A stretch of 21,710 nucleotides of DNA from Thermodesulfovibrionales bacterium (GTDB lineage Bacteria > Nitrospirota > Thermodesulfovibrionia > Thermodesulfovibrionales > UBA1546). This document shows positions 1 to 7,191 of this stretch, one piece after another; within the stretch, counting starts at the first letter, position 1, and each line of letters begins with the position of its first letter. The DNA is taken from the NCBI GenBank assembly GCA_030018605.1, contig JASEHP010000008.1:1-21710 (forward strand). Reading direction: 5' to 3'. Position numbers and translations under genes: made by a program. The notes beneath the pieces were generated by a model. That model was not told the DNA's origin. It saw only the letters and a list, made by a program, of their open reading frames with translations, and ran no database searches.

Positions 1-16
1 TGTGTTTAGATCCATT

Positions 17-36
17 GCACCATTTTAAAATGGTGC
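17..36. repeat. Perfect 20-bp palindrome
   Basis: GCACCATTTT is followed directly by its reverse complement AAAATGGTGC, with no loop. It lies about 60 bp upstream of the -10 box of the first gene. The zero-loop symmetry fits a dimeric regulator's operator better than an RNA hairpin. No T-run follows, so a terminator is unlikely. The role is inferred. Confidence 0.5.
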
Positions 37-95
37 CAAAACTTTTACAATTACCTAAATAATTTCGGTATAAATAGAGATTTATCTGAATCCTT

Positions 96-104
96 TGTTA
101 TAAT
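96..104 (+). promoter_or_regulatory. Extended -10 promoter, probably leaderless
   Basis: TGTTATAAT is a perfect extended -10 element (TGn plus TATAAT at 99-104). Only 6 nt separate it from the ATG at 111, and no Shine-Dalgarno precedes that ATG. Transcription would therefore start at or next to the A of the start codon, giving a leaderless mRNA. No good -35 box is seen, which is tolerated with an extended -10. Confidence 0.6.
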
Positions 105-110
105 CTCTCT

Positions 111-680
111 ATGGAAATAAAAGTAATATATTTTGAAAAACCCGGGAAGGAAAACACATCCGCATGTCTTGAAGTTGTCAAGCAGGCTATAAAGGACAGC
201 GCATACAAACATCTTGTAGTGGCAACCACAGGCGGCAATACAGGCATCTTATTTTCAGAGGCATTAAAAACATCCGCTGTTAATCTTGTTGTTGTAACGC
301 ATTCTGCAGGATTCAAAGAACCAAACACATCCGAAATCCCAAATGATGTCATAGAGAAAATAAAGGTAAACAGCGCAAAGATATACACAGGGACCATACT
401 TACACATTCATTGGAAACAGCCTTTTCATCTAAGTTCGGCGGTTTATATCCAACGCTCATTATCGCCCAGTCCCTAAGAAGGTTTGGAGAGGGGCCAAAG
501 GTGTGCTGTGAGATTGTGATGATGGCTGCTGATGCAGGACTTATTCCTGAAGGAGAGGAAGTTCTTGCTGTTGCGGGCACTGGAAGGGGCGCTGATACCG
601 TGATGGTTATTAAATCCGCCGCGTCAAAGAGATTTCTTGATCTTAAAGTCCTTGAGATACTTGCAAAACCGAGAGCATAA
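111..680 (+). CDS. Stand-alone pyruvate kinase alpha/beta (C-terminal) domain protein
   Basis: This 189-residue protein resembles the PK_C domain, the allosteric C-terminal domain of pyruvate kinase, without the catalytic TIM barrel. The N-terminal half has the alternating beta-alpha pattern and the phrase ATTGGNTG (about residues 38-45), and a second glycine-rich stretch AVAGTGRGAD lies near 153-162. Stand-alone proteins of this length are known in methanogens and many anaerobes, where they are annotated as pyruvate kinase alpha/beta domain protein; their function is not established. No kinase activity is expected because the ADP- and PEP-binding barrel is absent. The ATG at 111 follows a strong -10 box with no room for a ribosome binding site, suggesting leaderless translation. 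A secreted protein gene follows 33 nt downstream on the same strand. Confidence 0.75.
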   Translation: MEIKVIYFEKPGKENTSACLEVVKQAIKDSAYKHLVVATTGGNTGILFSEALKTSAVNLVVVTHSAGFKEPNTSEIPNDVIEKIKVNSAKIYTGTILTHSLETAFSSKFGGLYPTLIIAQSLRRFGEGPKVCCEIVMMAADAGLIPEGEEVLAVAGTGRGADTVMVIKSAASKRFLDLKVLEILAKPRA

Positions 681-713
681 ATTATTTTGTTATACATGAA
701 AAAAGGAGGACTG

Positions 714-1079
714 ATGCTGAAAAAATTTTTCATGTTATCATGCGCTGCTTTCATATTAACATTCTGTTATTCAGAGACGGCATTCGGAGGCGACTATGTC
801 ATCACCAAATGGCGTCCCACTTCTTCAAAGCATAAATTGGCAAAACTCCGGAAAAGAGAGGCAACCATAACCATTAAATACGAGGGAAGCGGAAGTAGGT
901 TATTAAATAACAACTGTTTCAGGGCGGTTTTTGAGGACGACTCAGAATGCGACGGGACTTACGGAGATTTTAAAGACACAAGGATAGATTCAGGCCAGCG
1001 CATTACAAGGAGAGTTTATTTCTGCGAAAACAAATACAAAATTAAAAAAATAACCCACACATGCAAGGATTCATTTTAG
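714..1079 (+). CDS. Small secreted Cys-rich hypothetical protein
   Basis: I do not recognise a family. The 121-residue product starts with a clear signal peptide: two lysines, a hydrophobic stretch over residues 5-18, and a likely signal peptidase I site after AFG near residue 25. A Cys lies at residue 18, but Phe precedes it, so a lipobox is a poor match. The mature part has four cysteines (68, 79, 104, 117), enough for two disulfides, and basic patches near 33-50. This suggests a small extracytoplasmic fold. The start at 714 was chosen over in-frame upstream TTG/ATG codons because AAAAGGAGG at 701-709 sits about 5 nt before it and the signal peptide begins there. It lies between the PK-domain gene and pepA, 7 nt from the latter, so all three may be cotranscribed. 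Confidence 0.7.
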   Translation: MLKKFFMLSCAAFILTFCYSETAFGGDYVITKWRPTSSKHKLAKLRKREATITIKYEGSGSRLLNNNCFRAVFEDDSECDGTYGDFKDTRIDSGQRITRRVYFCENKYKIKKITHTCKDSF

Positions 1080-1086
1080 GTTTTAA

Positions 1087-2544
1087 ATGAAGATATCAGT
1101 TAAAAATATCAGCGGAATAAACTGTGTCTGCGATGCACTGATTCTCCTTTTTGTAGAAGGGGATTCAGAGTTTTATAAAAAATTCGGCTCAGCCTTTCAG
1201 AAACAAATCAGGAAAGCATTCTCAAAGGAATTTCACGGCAAACGGAACGAGCTTCTTCTAATGCCGGCGCCTAAAGGGATAAAACCCGAAAGGATTTTGC
1301 TTATCGGCCTTGGCAAAAAAAACGAGGTATCTGCCGAGAACATAAGGCAGGCAGGCGGAAAAGCAGCAGTACATCTTCGCGACAAGGGGATGAAGAAGAT
1401 TGCGGTTTCCACAAACCTTATTTCATCTCTTAAACTTTCGCCTCTGAATTTCATAGAGGGGGCTTTGTTAAATTTATATAAATTTGAGAGATACAGAAAA
1501 GAAAAAGATAACAAGAAGATAAATAACATTACAATACTCTCAAAAACATCAAAAAGGCTTAGCGATGAACTAAGATTGACCGGGGCCATAACATCCTCTG
1601 TATATTTTGCGCGGGATTTGATAAACACCCCTTCCAATGACATGACTCCATCAGACCTTGCAAAGGCAGCGGTTTCTCTAAGACAAAAAAATCTGTCAGT
1701 GAAAATCCTTGAGAAAAAGGATACAGAAAAACTTGGAATGGGAGCATATCTTTCTGTTGCAAAGGGATCCCACGAACCTCCCAAGTTTATCGTTCTCGAA
1801 TACAAAGGGGCAAAATCAAAACCTCTCGCACTAATCGGAAAGTCAATTACATTTGACAGCGGAGGCATATCGCTGAAACCTTCTGATGGAATGGAAAAGA
1901 TGAAATATGATATGGCGGGAGGCGCAGCGGTTCTGGGCGTATTAAAAACTGCATCCGCTTTAAAACTTCCCGTGAATCTTATCGGCATACTGCCTGCAAC
2001 AGAAAACCTGCCCGGAGGCTCTGCAACAAAGCCGGGTGATATCGCAAGGTCAATCACGGGGAAAACCGTTGAGATAATAAATACCGATGCGGAAGGCAGG
2101 CTCATAGTTGCAGATGCCATCGGATATGCAATAAAAAATTTCAAGCCAAAGGCGATTATTGATATTGCAACCCTTACAGGCGCGTGTTCCGTTGCGCTCG
2201 GGAATGAGGCTATAGCAATGATGGGAAATGACAGGAAGTTGCTTGATAATATCAAAAAGTCTGCTGACAATACCTTTGAGCGCGTATGGGAAATGCCTTT
2301 ATTTGATGAATACAAAGAGTATATAAAAAGCGACATCGCTGACATCAAAAATACGGGCGGAAAAAACGGCTCGCTTGTTACAGCGGCGTATTTTCTCTAT
2401 GAATTTGCAGAAAAAACGCCGTGGGTTCATCTTGACATAGCAGGCACTGCATGGGTGGAAAAGGACAAGCCATATATTCCGAAAGGCGCTTCAGGTATCG
2501 GCGTCAGGCTGATAATAGACTATCTAAGGTCAGAGCTTAGATAA
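1087..2544 (+). CDS. pepA: Leucyl aminopeptidase (M17, PepA family)
   Basis: Cytosolic M17 aminopeptidase that removes N-terminal residues from peptides using two metal ions. At 485 residues it is close to the usual 480-503. The N-terminal alpha/beta domain spans about 1-165 and the catalytic domain about 180-485. Visible active-site blocks are GKSITFDSGG (K252 and D257 as metal/catalytic residues), YDMAGGAA (D275) and the family signature NTDAEGRL at 332-339 (D334, E336 metal ligands, R338 catalytic). The usual Gly after K252 is Ser here, a mild variation. The ATG at 1087 follows the previous stop by 7 nt. It ends 2 nt from the end of the convergent GAF-protein gene, with no recognisable terminator between them, so antisense overlap of the two transcripts is likely. 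Confidence 0.95.
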   Translation: MKISVKNISGINCVCDALILLFVEGDSEFYKKFGSAFQKQIRKAFSKEFHGKRNELLLMPAPKGIKPERILLIGLGKKNEVSAENIRQAGGKAAVHLRDKGMKKIAVSTNLISSLKLSPLNFIEGALLNLYKFERYRKEKDNKKINNITILSKTSKRLSDELRLTGAITSSVYFARDLINTPSNDMTPSDLAKAAVSLRQKNLSVKILEKKDTEKLGMGAYLSVAKGSHEPPKFIVLEYKGAKSKPLALIGKSITFDSGGISLKPSDGMEKMKYDMAGGAAVLGVLKTASALKLPVNLIGILPATENLPGGSATKPGDIARSITGKTVEIINTDAEGRLIVADAIGYAIKNFKPKAIIDIATLTGACSVALGNEAIAMMGNDRKLLDNIKKSADNTFERVWEMPLFDEYKEYIKSDIADIKNTGGKNGSLVTAAYFLYEFAEKTPWVHLDIAGTAWVEKDKPYIPKGASGIGVRLIIDYLRSELR

Positions 2545-2546
2545 AT

Positions 2547-3719
2547 TTACCTGCTGCCCTCTTTTTTCTTCAACTCCTCATAAAGCCTTGCGTTATCGAT
2601 TGCAGTTCCGCATACTTCTGCAAGGGAAGCCGTAAACCTTATTTCTTCATCGTTGAAATGCCTGAATTCATTTGTGAGAAGCCTCATTATACCTATCAGC
2701 TTCCCCCTTGCTATAATTGGAAGAGTCAGCATGCTCTTTATCCCTTCGCGCTCTGCCTCTCTCTGGTATTTAATTCTGGAGTCTTTAGTCACATCATAGA
2801 TGGCAACAGGTTTTAGCTGCAGCGCCTCTCTCACATTTTCCTCTGTATCCACAGGACCACGATTGAGATATTCTTTTGAAAGGCCATGCGCAGCAACAAG
2901 CCATAGTTTTTCTCCTGTTCTATCAAGAAGTCTTATAGTTGCAGCTTTTAGGTTCATTACAGCAGGAAGCTTCTGCACAATAAGATTAAGCACTTCCTCT
3001 AAATCCAGTGTGGAGCTTACAGCCTTTGTCACTTCCTCAAAGACTCTTAAATATTGTTTTTCTTTTGAGATTGTTTTTTCAAAGGTGCGTGCATTGTTTA
3101 TGGCTATCGCTGCCTGATCAGCTATTGCGGCAACAAATTTCAAGTCTTCCTTACTATATTTAACAGGCTCGGCAGTATACATTCTGAGCACACCGATTAC
3201 TTCATCATTTAACCTCAATGGAATAGAGAGAATGCTTCTTATCCCCTCTTTCTCTGCCGCACTTCTATATGTTGCATCAGGATCGGATTGGATGTCATAG
3301 ATAGAAACAGCCTTGCCGGATAACGCATCAGCAATGCTTGCATCAGAAACGACAGGGCCTTTATTAACATATTCTTCGCTCAGGCCGTAATATGCGGCAA
3401 CCTCAAGCTTATTTGTATTCTTATCAAGAAGCCTGAGCATGCTCGCCTTAACATTCATCACCTTAACTACATTCGTAACGATCAGACTTAAAACCTCTTC
3501 AAGCGAGAGGCTTACGCTTATTGCCTTACAGATATTTTGGTAACTCTCAAGGTATGCCCTTTTCTCAAAGTACTTTTCAGCACAGCCAGGACACATCCCA
3601 TGGGTGAAGACACCAAATCCTATATCTGCAAGATACATGTCAATGCTCTTCCATGACATGTCTTCAGTACGTATCTTTTTGCACCATGAGCAGATTGGGA
3701 TAAGGCTCTTTTCAGTCAT
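2547..3719 (-). CDS. Zinc-motif and double-GAF domain sensor protein
   Basis: A 390-residue soluble protein with two GAF domains and no output domain. The N-terminus has a short Cys module, CSWC at 10-13 and CPGC at 43-46, often found in front of or behind sensory domains in delta-proteobacterial and Nitrospirota signalling proteins; it probably binds a metal. GAF-1 covers about 58-200 and GAF-2 about 212-380. The two are clearly an internal duplication: both contain a LRLLD/IRLLD strand, a GLS(E/K)EY(V/L)N(K/R)GPV segment, an (S/A)IYD(I/V) strand and an EGI(R/K)S(I/M)L helix start. No histidine kinase, GGDEF or helix-turn-helix region follows, so signal output must be through a partner. Its ATG overlaps the end of ribD by 8 nt, implying translational coupling. 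The ligand is unknown. Confidence 0.85.
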   Translation of the reverse strand: MTEKSLIPICSWCKKIRTEDMSWKSIDMYLADIGFGVFTHGMCPGCAEKYFEKRAYLESYQNICKAISVSLSLEEVLSLIVTNVVKVMNVKASMLRLLDKNTNKLEVAAYYGLSEEYVNKGPVVSDASIADALSGKAVSIYDIQSDPDATYRSAAEKEGIRSILSIPLRLNDEVIGVLRMYTAEPVKYSKEDLKFVAAIADQAAIAINNARTFEKTISKEKQYLRVFEEVTKAVSSTLDLEEVLNLIVQKLPAVMNLKAATIRLLDRTGEKLWLVAAHGLSKEYLNRGPVDTEENVREALQLKPVAIYDVTKDSRIKYQREAEREGIKSMLTLPIIARGKLIGIMRLLTNEFRHFNDEEIRFTASLAEVCGTAIDNARLYEELKKKEGSR

Positions 3720-4809
3720 TTTCCAGATACCCTTCGATTAAGATGTCTCCTCCAATGCGATTTATCTTTATATCTTTTATTCTATATGCGTCCGAAAGTT
3801 TTTTGAAGGTTTTCCCGCCTACGGCAGGATATGATTCCCTTCCGCCGATAATCTTTGGCGCTATGAAAAACATAACCTTGTCAACAATGCCGTCTTCAAG
3901 CGCATGGCTGTTTAAGGAAGAGCCTCCTTCAATCATCACAGATGTTATTCCCGTCTCGCCAAGCTTTTTCATCAGCCAGTTCAGGTCAACACGCTCTCCC
4001 TCGTATTCGATTATTTTTATGTTTTTCTCCAGAAGTGTTTTCTTTTTAGACTCCGACACTTGACTCTTTGACACTTTCGTAACTATTACCGTATTAGGAG
4101 GAGTATGCAATATCTTCGCATCAATAGGAATCTCAAACACAGGGTCTATTACAATTCGCACCGGGCTTCTTGCCACCTTTTTTGCTCTTGCAGTCAGCTG
4201 CGGGTCATCAGCTTTGACAGTCCCTATAGCTGTCATCACAGCATCAACGCTGCCTCTTGTTTTATGAACCAGTTCCCTTGCCTTTTCTCCTGTAATCCAT
4301 TTTGACTCTCCTTCAGAAGTTGCAATCTTTCCGTCAAGTGTCATTGCAACTTTTAATATTACAAACGGTCTTTTTGTCGTAATATATTTTGCGTAAGCCT
4401 CGTTCAGCCTAATTGAATCTTTCTCGAGAATTCCAGAGACTACATTTATGCCTGATTTGCTGAGTTCTTCTATCCCTTTCCCCGAAACATTTGGGTTGGG
4501 GTCTTTCATGCCTATGACAACTTTCTTTATCCCTGCTTTGATAATTGCCTTTGTGCATGGAGGTGTTCTTTTGTCGGTGTGGCAGCATGGCTCAAGGTTC
4601 ACATATAGTATTGCGCCTTTTGCCTTTTCTCCGGCTTTGTCTATGACCAGAGCCTCTGCGTGAGAAGCGCCGGGTTTTCTGTGATAATCCTCTGCGATGA
4701 TCTTTCCGTTTTTGACAATAACAGCTCCAACCATCGGATTCGGGCTTGTCATCCCTGCCGCCTTTGCCGCAAGCTTCAAAACCCGTTTCATAACAGCGGT
4801 ATCTTTCAT
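3712..4809 (-). CDS. ribD: Bifunctional riboflavin biosynthesis protein RibD
   Basis: Catalyses two consecutive steps of riboflavin synthesis: deamination of 2,5-diamino-6-ribosylamino-4(3H)-pyrimidinone 5'-phosphate and NADPH-dependent reduction of the ribosyl side chain. The N-terminal cytidine-deaminase-like domain (1-145) has TSPNPMVGAV, the zinc-binding HAE (H50, catalytic E52) and PCC...PPC (C75, C85). The reductase domain (147-365) begins RPFVILKVAMTLDGKIAT and has the VMIEGGSSLNS block at 291-301. Residues about 246-258 (Ser/Lys-rich) look like an insert made of repeat DNA. Length 365 is normal. A TAAAAT box at 4818-4823 ends 8 nt before the ATG and no Shine-Dalgarno is seen, so a very short leader is possible. 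Other rib genes are absent nearby; the overlapping partner is a GAF protein. Confidence 0.95.
   Translation of the reverse strand: MKDTAVMKRVLKLAAKAAGMTSPNPMVGAVIVKNGKIIAEDYHRKPGASHAEALVIDKAGEKAKGAILYVNLEPCCHTDKRTPPCTKAIIKAGIKKVVIGMKDPNPNVSGKGIEELSKSGINVVSGILEKDSIRLNEAYAKYITTKRPFVILKVAMTLDGKIATSEGESKWITGEKARELVHKTRGSVDAVMTAIGTVKADDPQLTARAKKVARSPVRIVIDPVFEIPIDAKILHTPPNTVIVTKVSKSQVSESKKKTLLEKNIKIIEYEGERVDLNWLMKKLGETGITSVMIEGGSSLNSHALEDGIVDKVMFFIAPKIIGGRESYPAVGGKTFKKLSDAYRIKDIKINRIGGDILIEGYLEND
4048..4076. repeat. Repeat-word insert inside ribD
   Basis: On the coding (minus) strand this stretch is a run of AAGTGTC-like words: AAGTGTCAAAGAGTC followed by AAGTGTCGGAGTCT. It encodes the Ser/Lys/Val-rich residues around 246-255 of RibD, where family members usually have a short loop. 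Essentially the same word string occurs in the insert of fdhA (reverse complement of 19157-19191), which supports a dispersed repeat element rather than chance composition. Confidence 0.6.
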
Positions 4810-4871
4810 AGGTCAATATTTTACATTATCTCTACATAAATCTGGATATAGGCTGATAGCAAAGTACTTTT

Positions 4872-5139
4872 GAGGGCATGGCATGGTATTTGAGTGGATT
4901 CTTTTGCCGATATGCAAAAGCAGGGTTGTTTTGAGCGACATCGAGATTTTTAGGTAACAGTTCTTAGTGAAATGAAGCGTCCGCTACGGGCGGACAGCCT
5001 CGACTGTCTGAGCCGGAAGGGCGAGTTTCGAGGCTGTAGCGGAATGAGCTTTAGAACTGTCGAAAAATGTCGTAAAAAAGCGAAAAATAATCCTGCTTAT
5101 TGCAAATAGAATGAGCGAAAATACTATGCTATGCCCTTA
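4872..5139. repeat. Long imperfect palindrome (family A, copy 1) between acn and ribD
   Basis: Almost the whole spacer folds on itself. The outermost arms 4874-4891 and 5118-5135 match in 16 of 18 positions, both differences allowing G-U pairs. Inward, 4914-4919 (AAAGCA-like) and GCAGG words match 5090-5105, ACAGTTCT at 4957-4964 pairs with AGAACTGT at 5053-5060, CCGCTA at 4981-4986 pairs with TAGCGG at 5037-5042, and ACAGCCTCGA at 4994-5003 pairs perfectly with 5028-5037 (shared edge bases). Bulges separate the blocks. No ORF of substance is present. The core shares words with the element at 9329-9544. It could be a MITE-like element, a structured RNA or a cruciform-forming site. Confidence 0.75.
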
Positions 5140-5142
5140 CAC

Positions 5143-7077
5143 TCACTTCTTCGTATACGGCAGAAGGCCGCCTTTTATGATAATCTCCTTCTGCCTGTCA
5201 TTCAAATCTGATACAGCCTCAAATGAAGATCCCTTTGTAATGTTCTCAACTTTATAAACCTGATTTCCGTTAAGTGTATTTATTACATCCTTAATAACAA
5301 GCCTGTCGCCCTTCTCTGCTTTCTCATAGTCAGAAGGGTTTTTGAACTGTAACGGCAGCATCCCGAAGTTTATGAGGTTCGCTTTGTGTATCCTTGCGAA
5401 TGACTTTGCAATCACTGCCTGAAGCCCGAGATACATGGGAACAATCGCTGCATGCTCTCTTGATGAGCCTTGTCCGTAGTTCTCTCCTCCTATTACAATG
5501 CAGCCTCCATTCTCTTTTGCCTCCTTTGCTCTTTTGGTGAATGTAGAATCAATTCCGCTGAAGGCAAACTCTGAAATCTTTGGTATATTAGACCGGAACG
5601 GAAGGACTTTTGAGCCTGCAGGCATAATGTCATCTGTTGTAATGTTGTCGCCGAGTTTAAGAAGAACTTCTGCTTCAATCCTGTTTTTCAGAGGATCTTT
5701 TACAGGCACGCCTTTTATGTTCGGCCCCTTTATTACCTTCACATCTGACGTGTCCTTCAGAGGAGGAATTATGAAATTCCTGTTTACCAGATATTTAGAA
5801 GGCTCCTCAAAAGTCGCAATCTTAATGCCTGATTCACGGGGATCAACTATTTCTCCCTTAATAGCAAAGACAGCGCATGATACAGGGCTTGCAAGATAAA
5901 CAAACGCATCTTTTGTGCCGCTTCTTCCGGTAAAATTCCTGTTATACGAGCGCACTGATATCTGGCCGCTGCCGGGAGCTCCGCCCATTCCGATACACGG
6001 GCCGCATGACGCCTCAAGCATTCTTGCGCCTGATGAGATCATGTCCGCTATGAGTCCTTCCCGTGAAATCATCTCATATACTTGCTTTGAGCCGGGGTTT
6101 ATGAGAAGATTCACACATTTAGAAACAGTCTTGCCCTTCAATATCAACGCCACTGTCTTCAATGATTGATATGAAGAGTTCGTGCAGCTTCCTATGCAGA
6201 CCTGATCAACTTTTGTGCCTTTAAGGCTCTTCACGGTAACGGCATTGTCAGGGCTGTGGGGCTGCGCAATCATCGGCTCTATTGCGCCTAAGTCAATATT
6301 TATCATCTCCGAATATCCTGCGTCATCGTCTGCCTTAAGCTCTACCCAGTCAGTTTCTCTGCCGACTGCCTTAAGATAGAATTTTGTCCTTCCGTCACTC
6401 GGGAATACAGAGGTCGTTGCCCCAAGCTCCGCGCCCATATTCGTAACCGCAGCCCTTTCAGGCACATTCAGGTCTTTTACCCCAGAGCCTCCGTATTCAA
6501 ATATTTTGCCTACCCCGCCTTTCACGGTCAGTCTCCTCAGAATCTCAAGGATTACATCCATTGCCGTGACCCACGGGCGATTCAGCTTGCCTGTGAGATT
6601 TATCTTTACGACCTCGGGCATTGTGAGTTCAAACGGCGCTCCGGCCATCACTGTTGCAGCGTCAAGCCCGCCTACGCCTATAGCTATCATTCCTATTCCG
6701 CCGCCTGTCGGCGTATGGCTGTCAGTGCCGAGTGCGATCTTTCCGGGCGCTGCAAACTGTTCAAGATGAACCTGATGACAGATTCCATTGCCGGGCCTTG
6801 AAAAGTATGCGCCGTATTTTGCAGCTACAGTCTGAAGGAATTTATGGTCATCAGGATTCATGTAATCTGTCTGAAGCATGTTATGGTCAATGTATGACAC
6901 AGCAAGCGGAACCTTAACCCTCTCAACGCCAATCGCCTCAAACTGAAGCCATGTCATAGTGCCGGTTGCATCCTGTGTATATACTTGGTCAACCCTAAGC
7001 CCGACAGGACTGCCGGTTTTCAGCTCGCCATATGCTTTATGCGCCTCAAAAATCTTCTCTATGATGTTTTTACCCAC
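5143..7077 (-). CDS. acn: Aconitate hydratase (Aquifex-type, monomeric)
   Basis: Interconverts citrate and isocitrate through cis-aconitate using a [4Fe-4S] cluster; cytosolic, TCA cycle in the oxidative or reductive direction. The 644-residue length fits the short Aquifex-type aconitase rather than the roughly 890-residue AcnA. Cluster ligands are C298 in CTNSS and C358/C361 in CGPC. The substrate-binding GTDSHTPTGGGIG block lies near 116-128. The C-terminal swivel domain (about 470-644) has GQGSSREHAA with S538, S539, R540, E541 and H542. The start is GTG (7075-7077), preceded by GAGGTG about 5 nt upstream; the first residues MGKNIIEKI match family starts. A symmetric hairpin separates it from miaA upstream, so it may have its own promoter. 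Homoaconitase/isopropylmalate isomerase is less likely because both halves are fused and the aconitase motifs are complete. Confidence 0.93.
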   Translation of the reverse strand: MGKNIIEKIFEAHKAYGELKTGSPVGLRVDQVYTQDATGTMTWLQFEAIGVERVKVPLAVSYIDHNMLQTDYMNPDDHKFLQTVAAKYGAYFSRPGNGICHQVHLEQFAAPGKIALGTDSHTPTGGGIGMIAIGVGGLDAATVMAGAPFELTMPEVVKINLTGKLNRPWVTAMDVILEILRRLTVKGGVGKIFEYGGSGVKDLNVPERAAVTNMGAELGATTSVFPSDGRTKFYLKAVGRETDWVELKADDDAGYSEMINIDLGAIEPMIAQPHSPDNAVTVKSLKGTKVDQVCIGSCTNSSYQSLKTVALILKGKTVSKCVNLLINPGSKQVYEMISREGLIADMISSGARMLEASCGPCIGMGGAPGSGQISVRSYNRNFTGRSGTKDAFVYLASPVSCAVFAIKGEIVDPRESGIKIATFEEPSKYLVNRNFIIPPLKDTSDVKVIKGPNIKGVPVKDPLKNRIEAEVLLKLGDNITTDDIMPAGSKVLPFRSNIPKISEFAFSGIDSTFTKRAKEAKENGGCIVIGGENYGQGSSREHAAIVPMYLGLQAVIAKSFARIHKANLINFGMLPLQFKNPSDYEKAEKGDRLVIKDVINTLNGNQVYKVENITKGSSFEAVSDLNDRQKEIIIKGGLLPYTKK

Positions 7078-7106
7078 GCCGCACCTCGCATCTTCAGCAT
7101 CAATTT

Positions 7107-7147
7107 ATCCCGTTAGAGAATACCCCATGTGAGTTCTCTAACGGGAT
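7107..7147. repeat. 14-bp perfect hairpin between miaA and acn
   Basis: ATCCCGTTAGAGAA (7107-7120) and its exact reverse complement (7134-7147) flank a 13-nt loop. On the plus strand a T-rich tract (TTTATTTATT) follows; on the minus strand, the direction of both flanking genes, it is followed by AAATTG, so it is not a good terminator for miaA. It may be a repeat unit or a processing site. Confidence 0.6.
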
Positions 7148-7191
7148 TTATTTATTCTACATATCTGAAGTCATCCGAATCAACTTTTAAA

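Noticed and set aside
17..36. Sigma54 promoter (TGGCAC...TGC words on the minus strand)
   Set aside because: The spacing between the GG and GC elements does not fit the -24/-12 rule.
1233..2348. Long minus-strand ORF antisense to pepA
   Set aside because: It is a shadow of the M17 peptidase gene; its translation shows no recognisable domain.
4872..5139. Integron attC sites (also considered for 9329-9544)
   Set aside because: No integrase, no cassette array and no clear core-site consensus; the flanking genes are housekeeping genes.
7107..7147. Intrinsic terminator of miaA
   Set aside because: The T-rich tract lies on the wrong side for minus-strand transcription.
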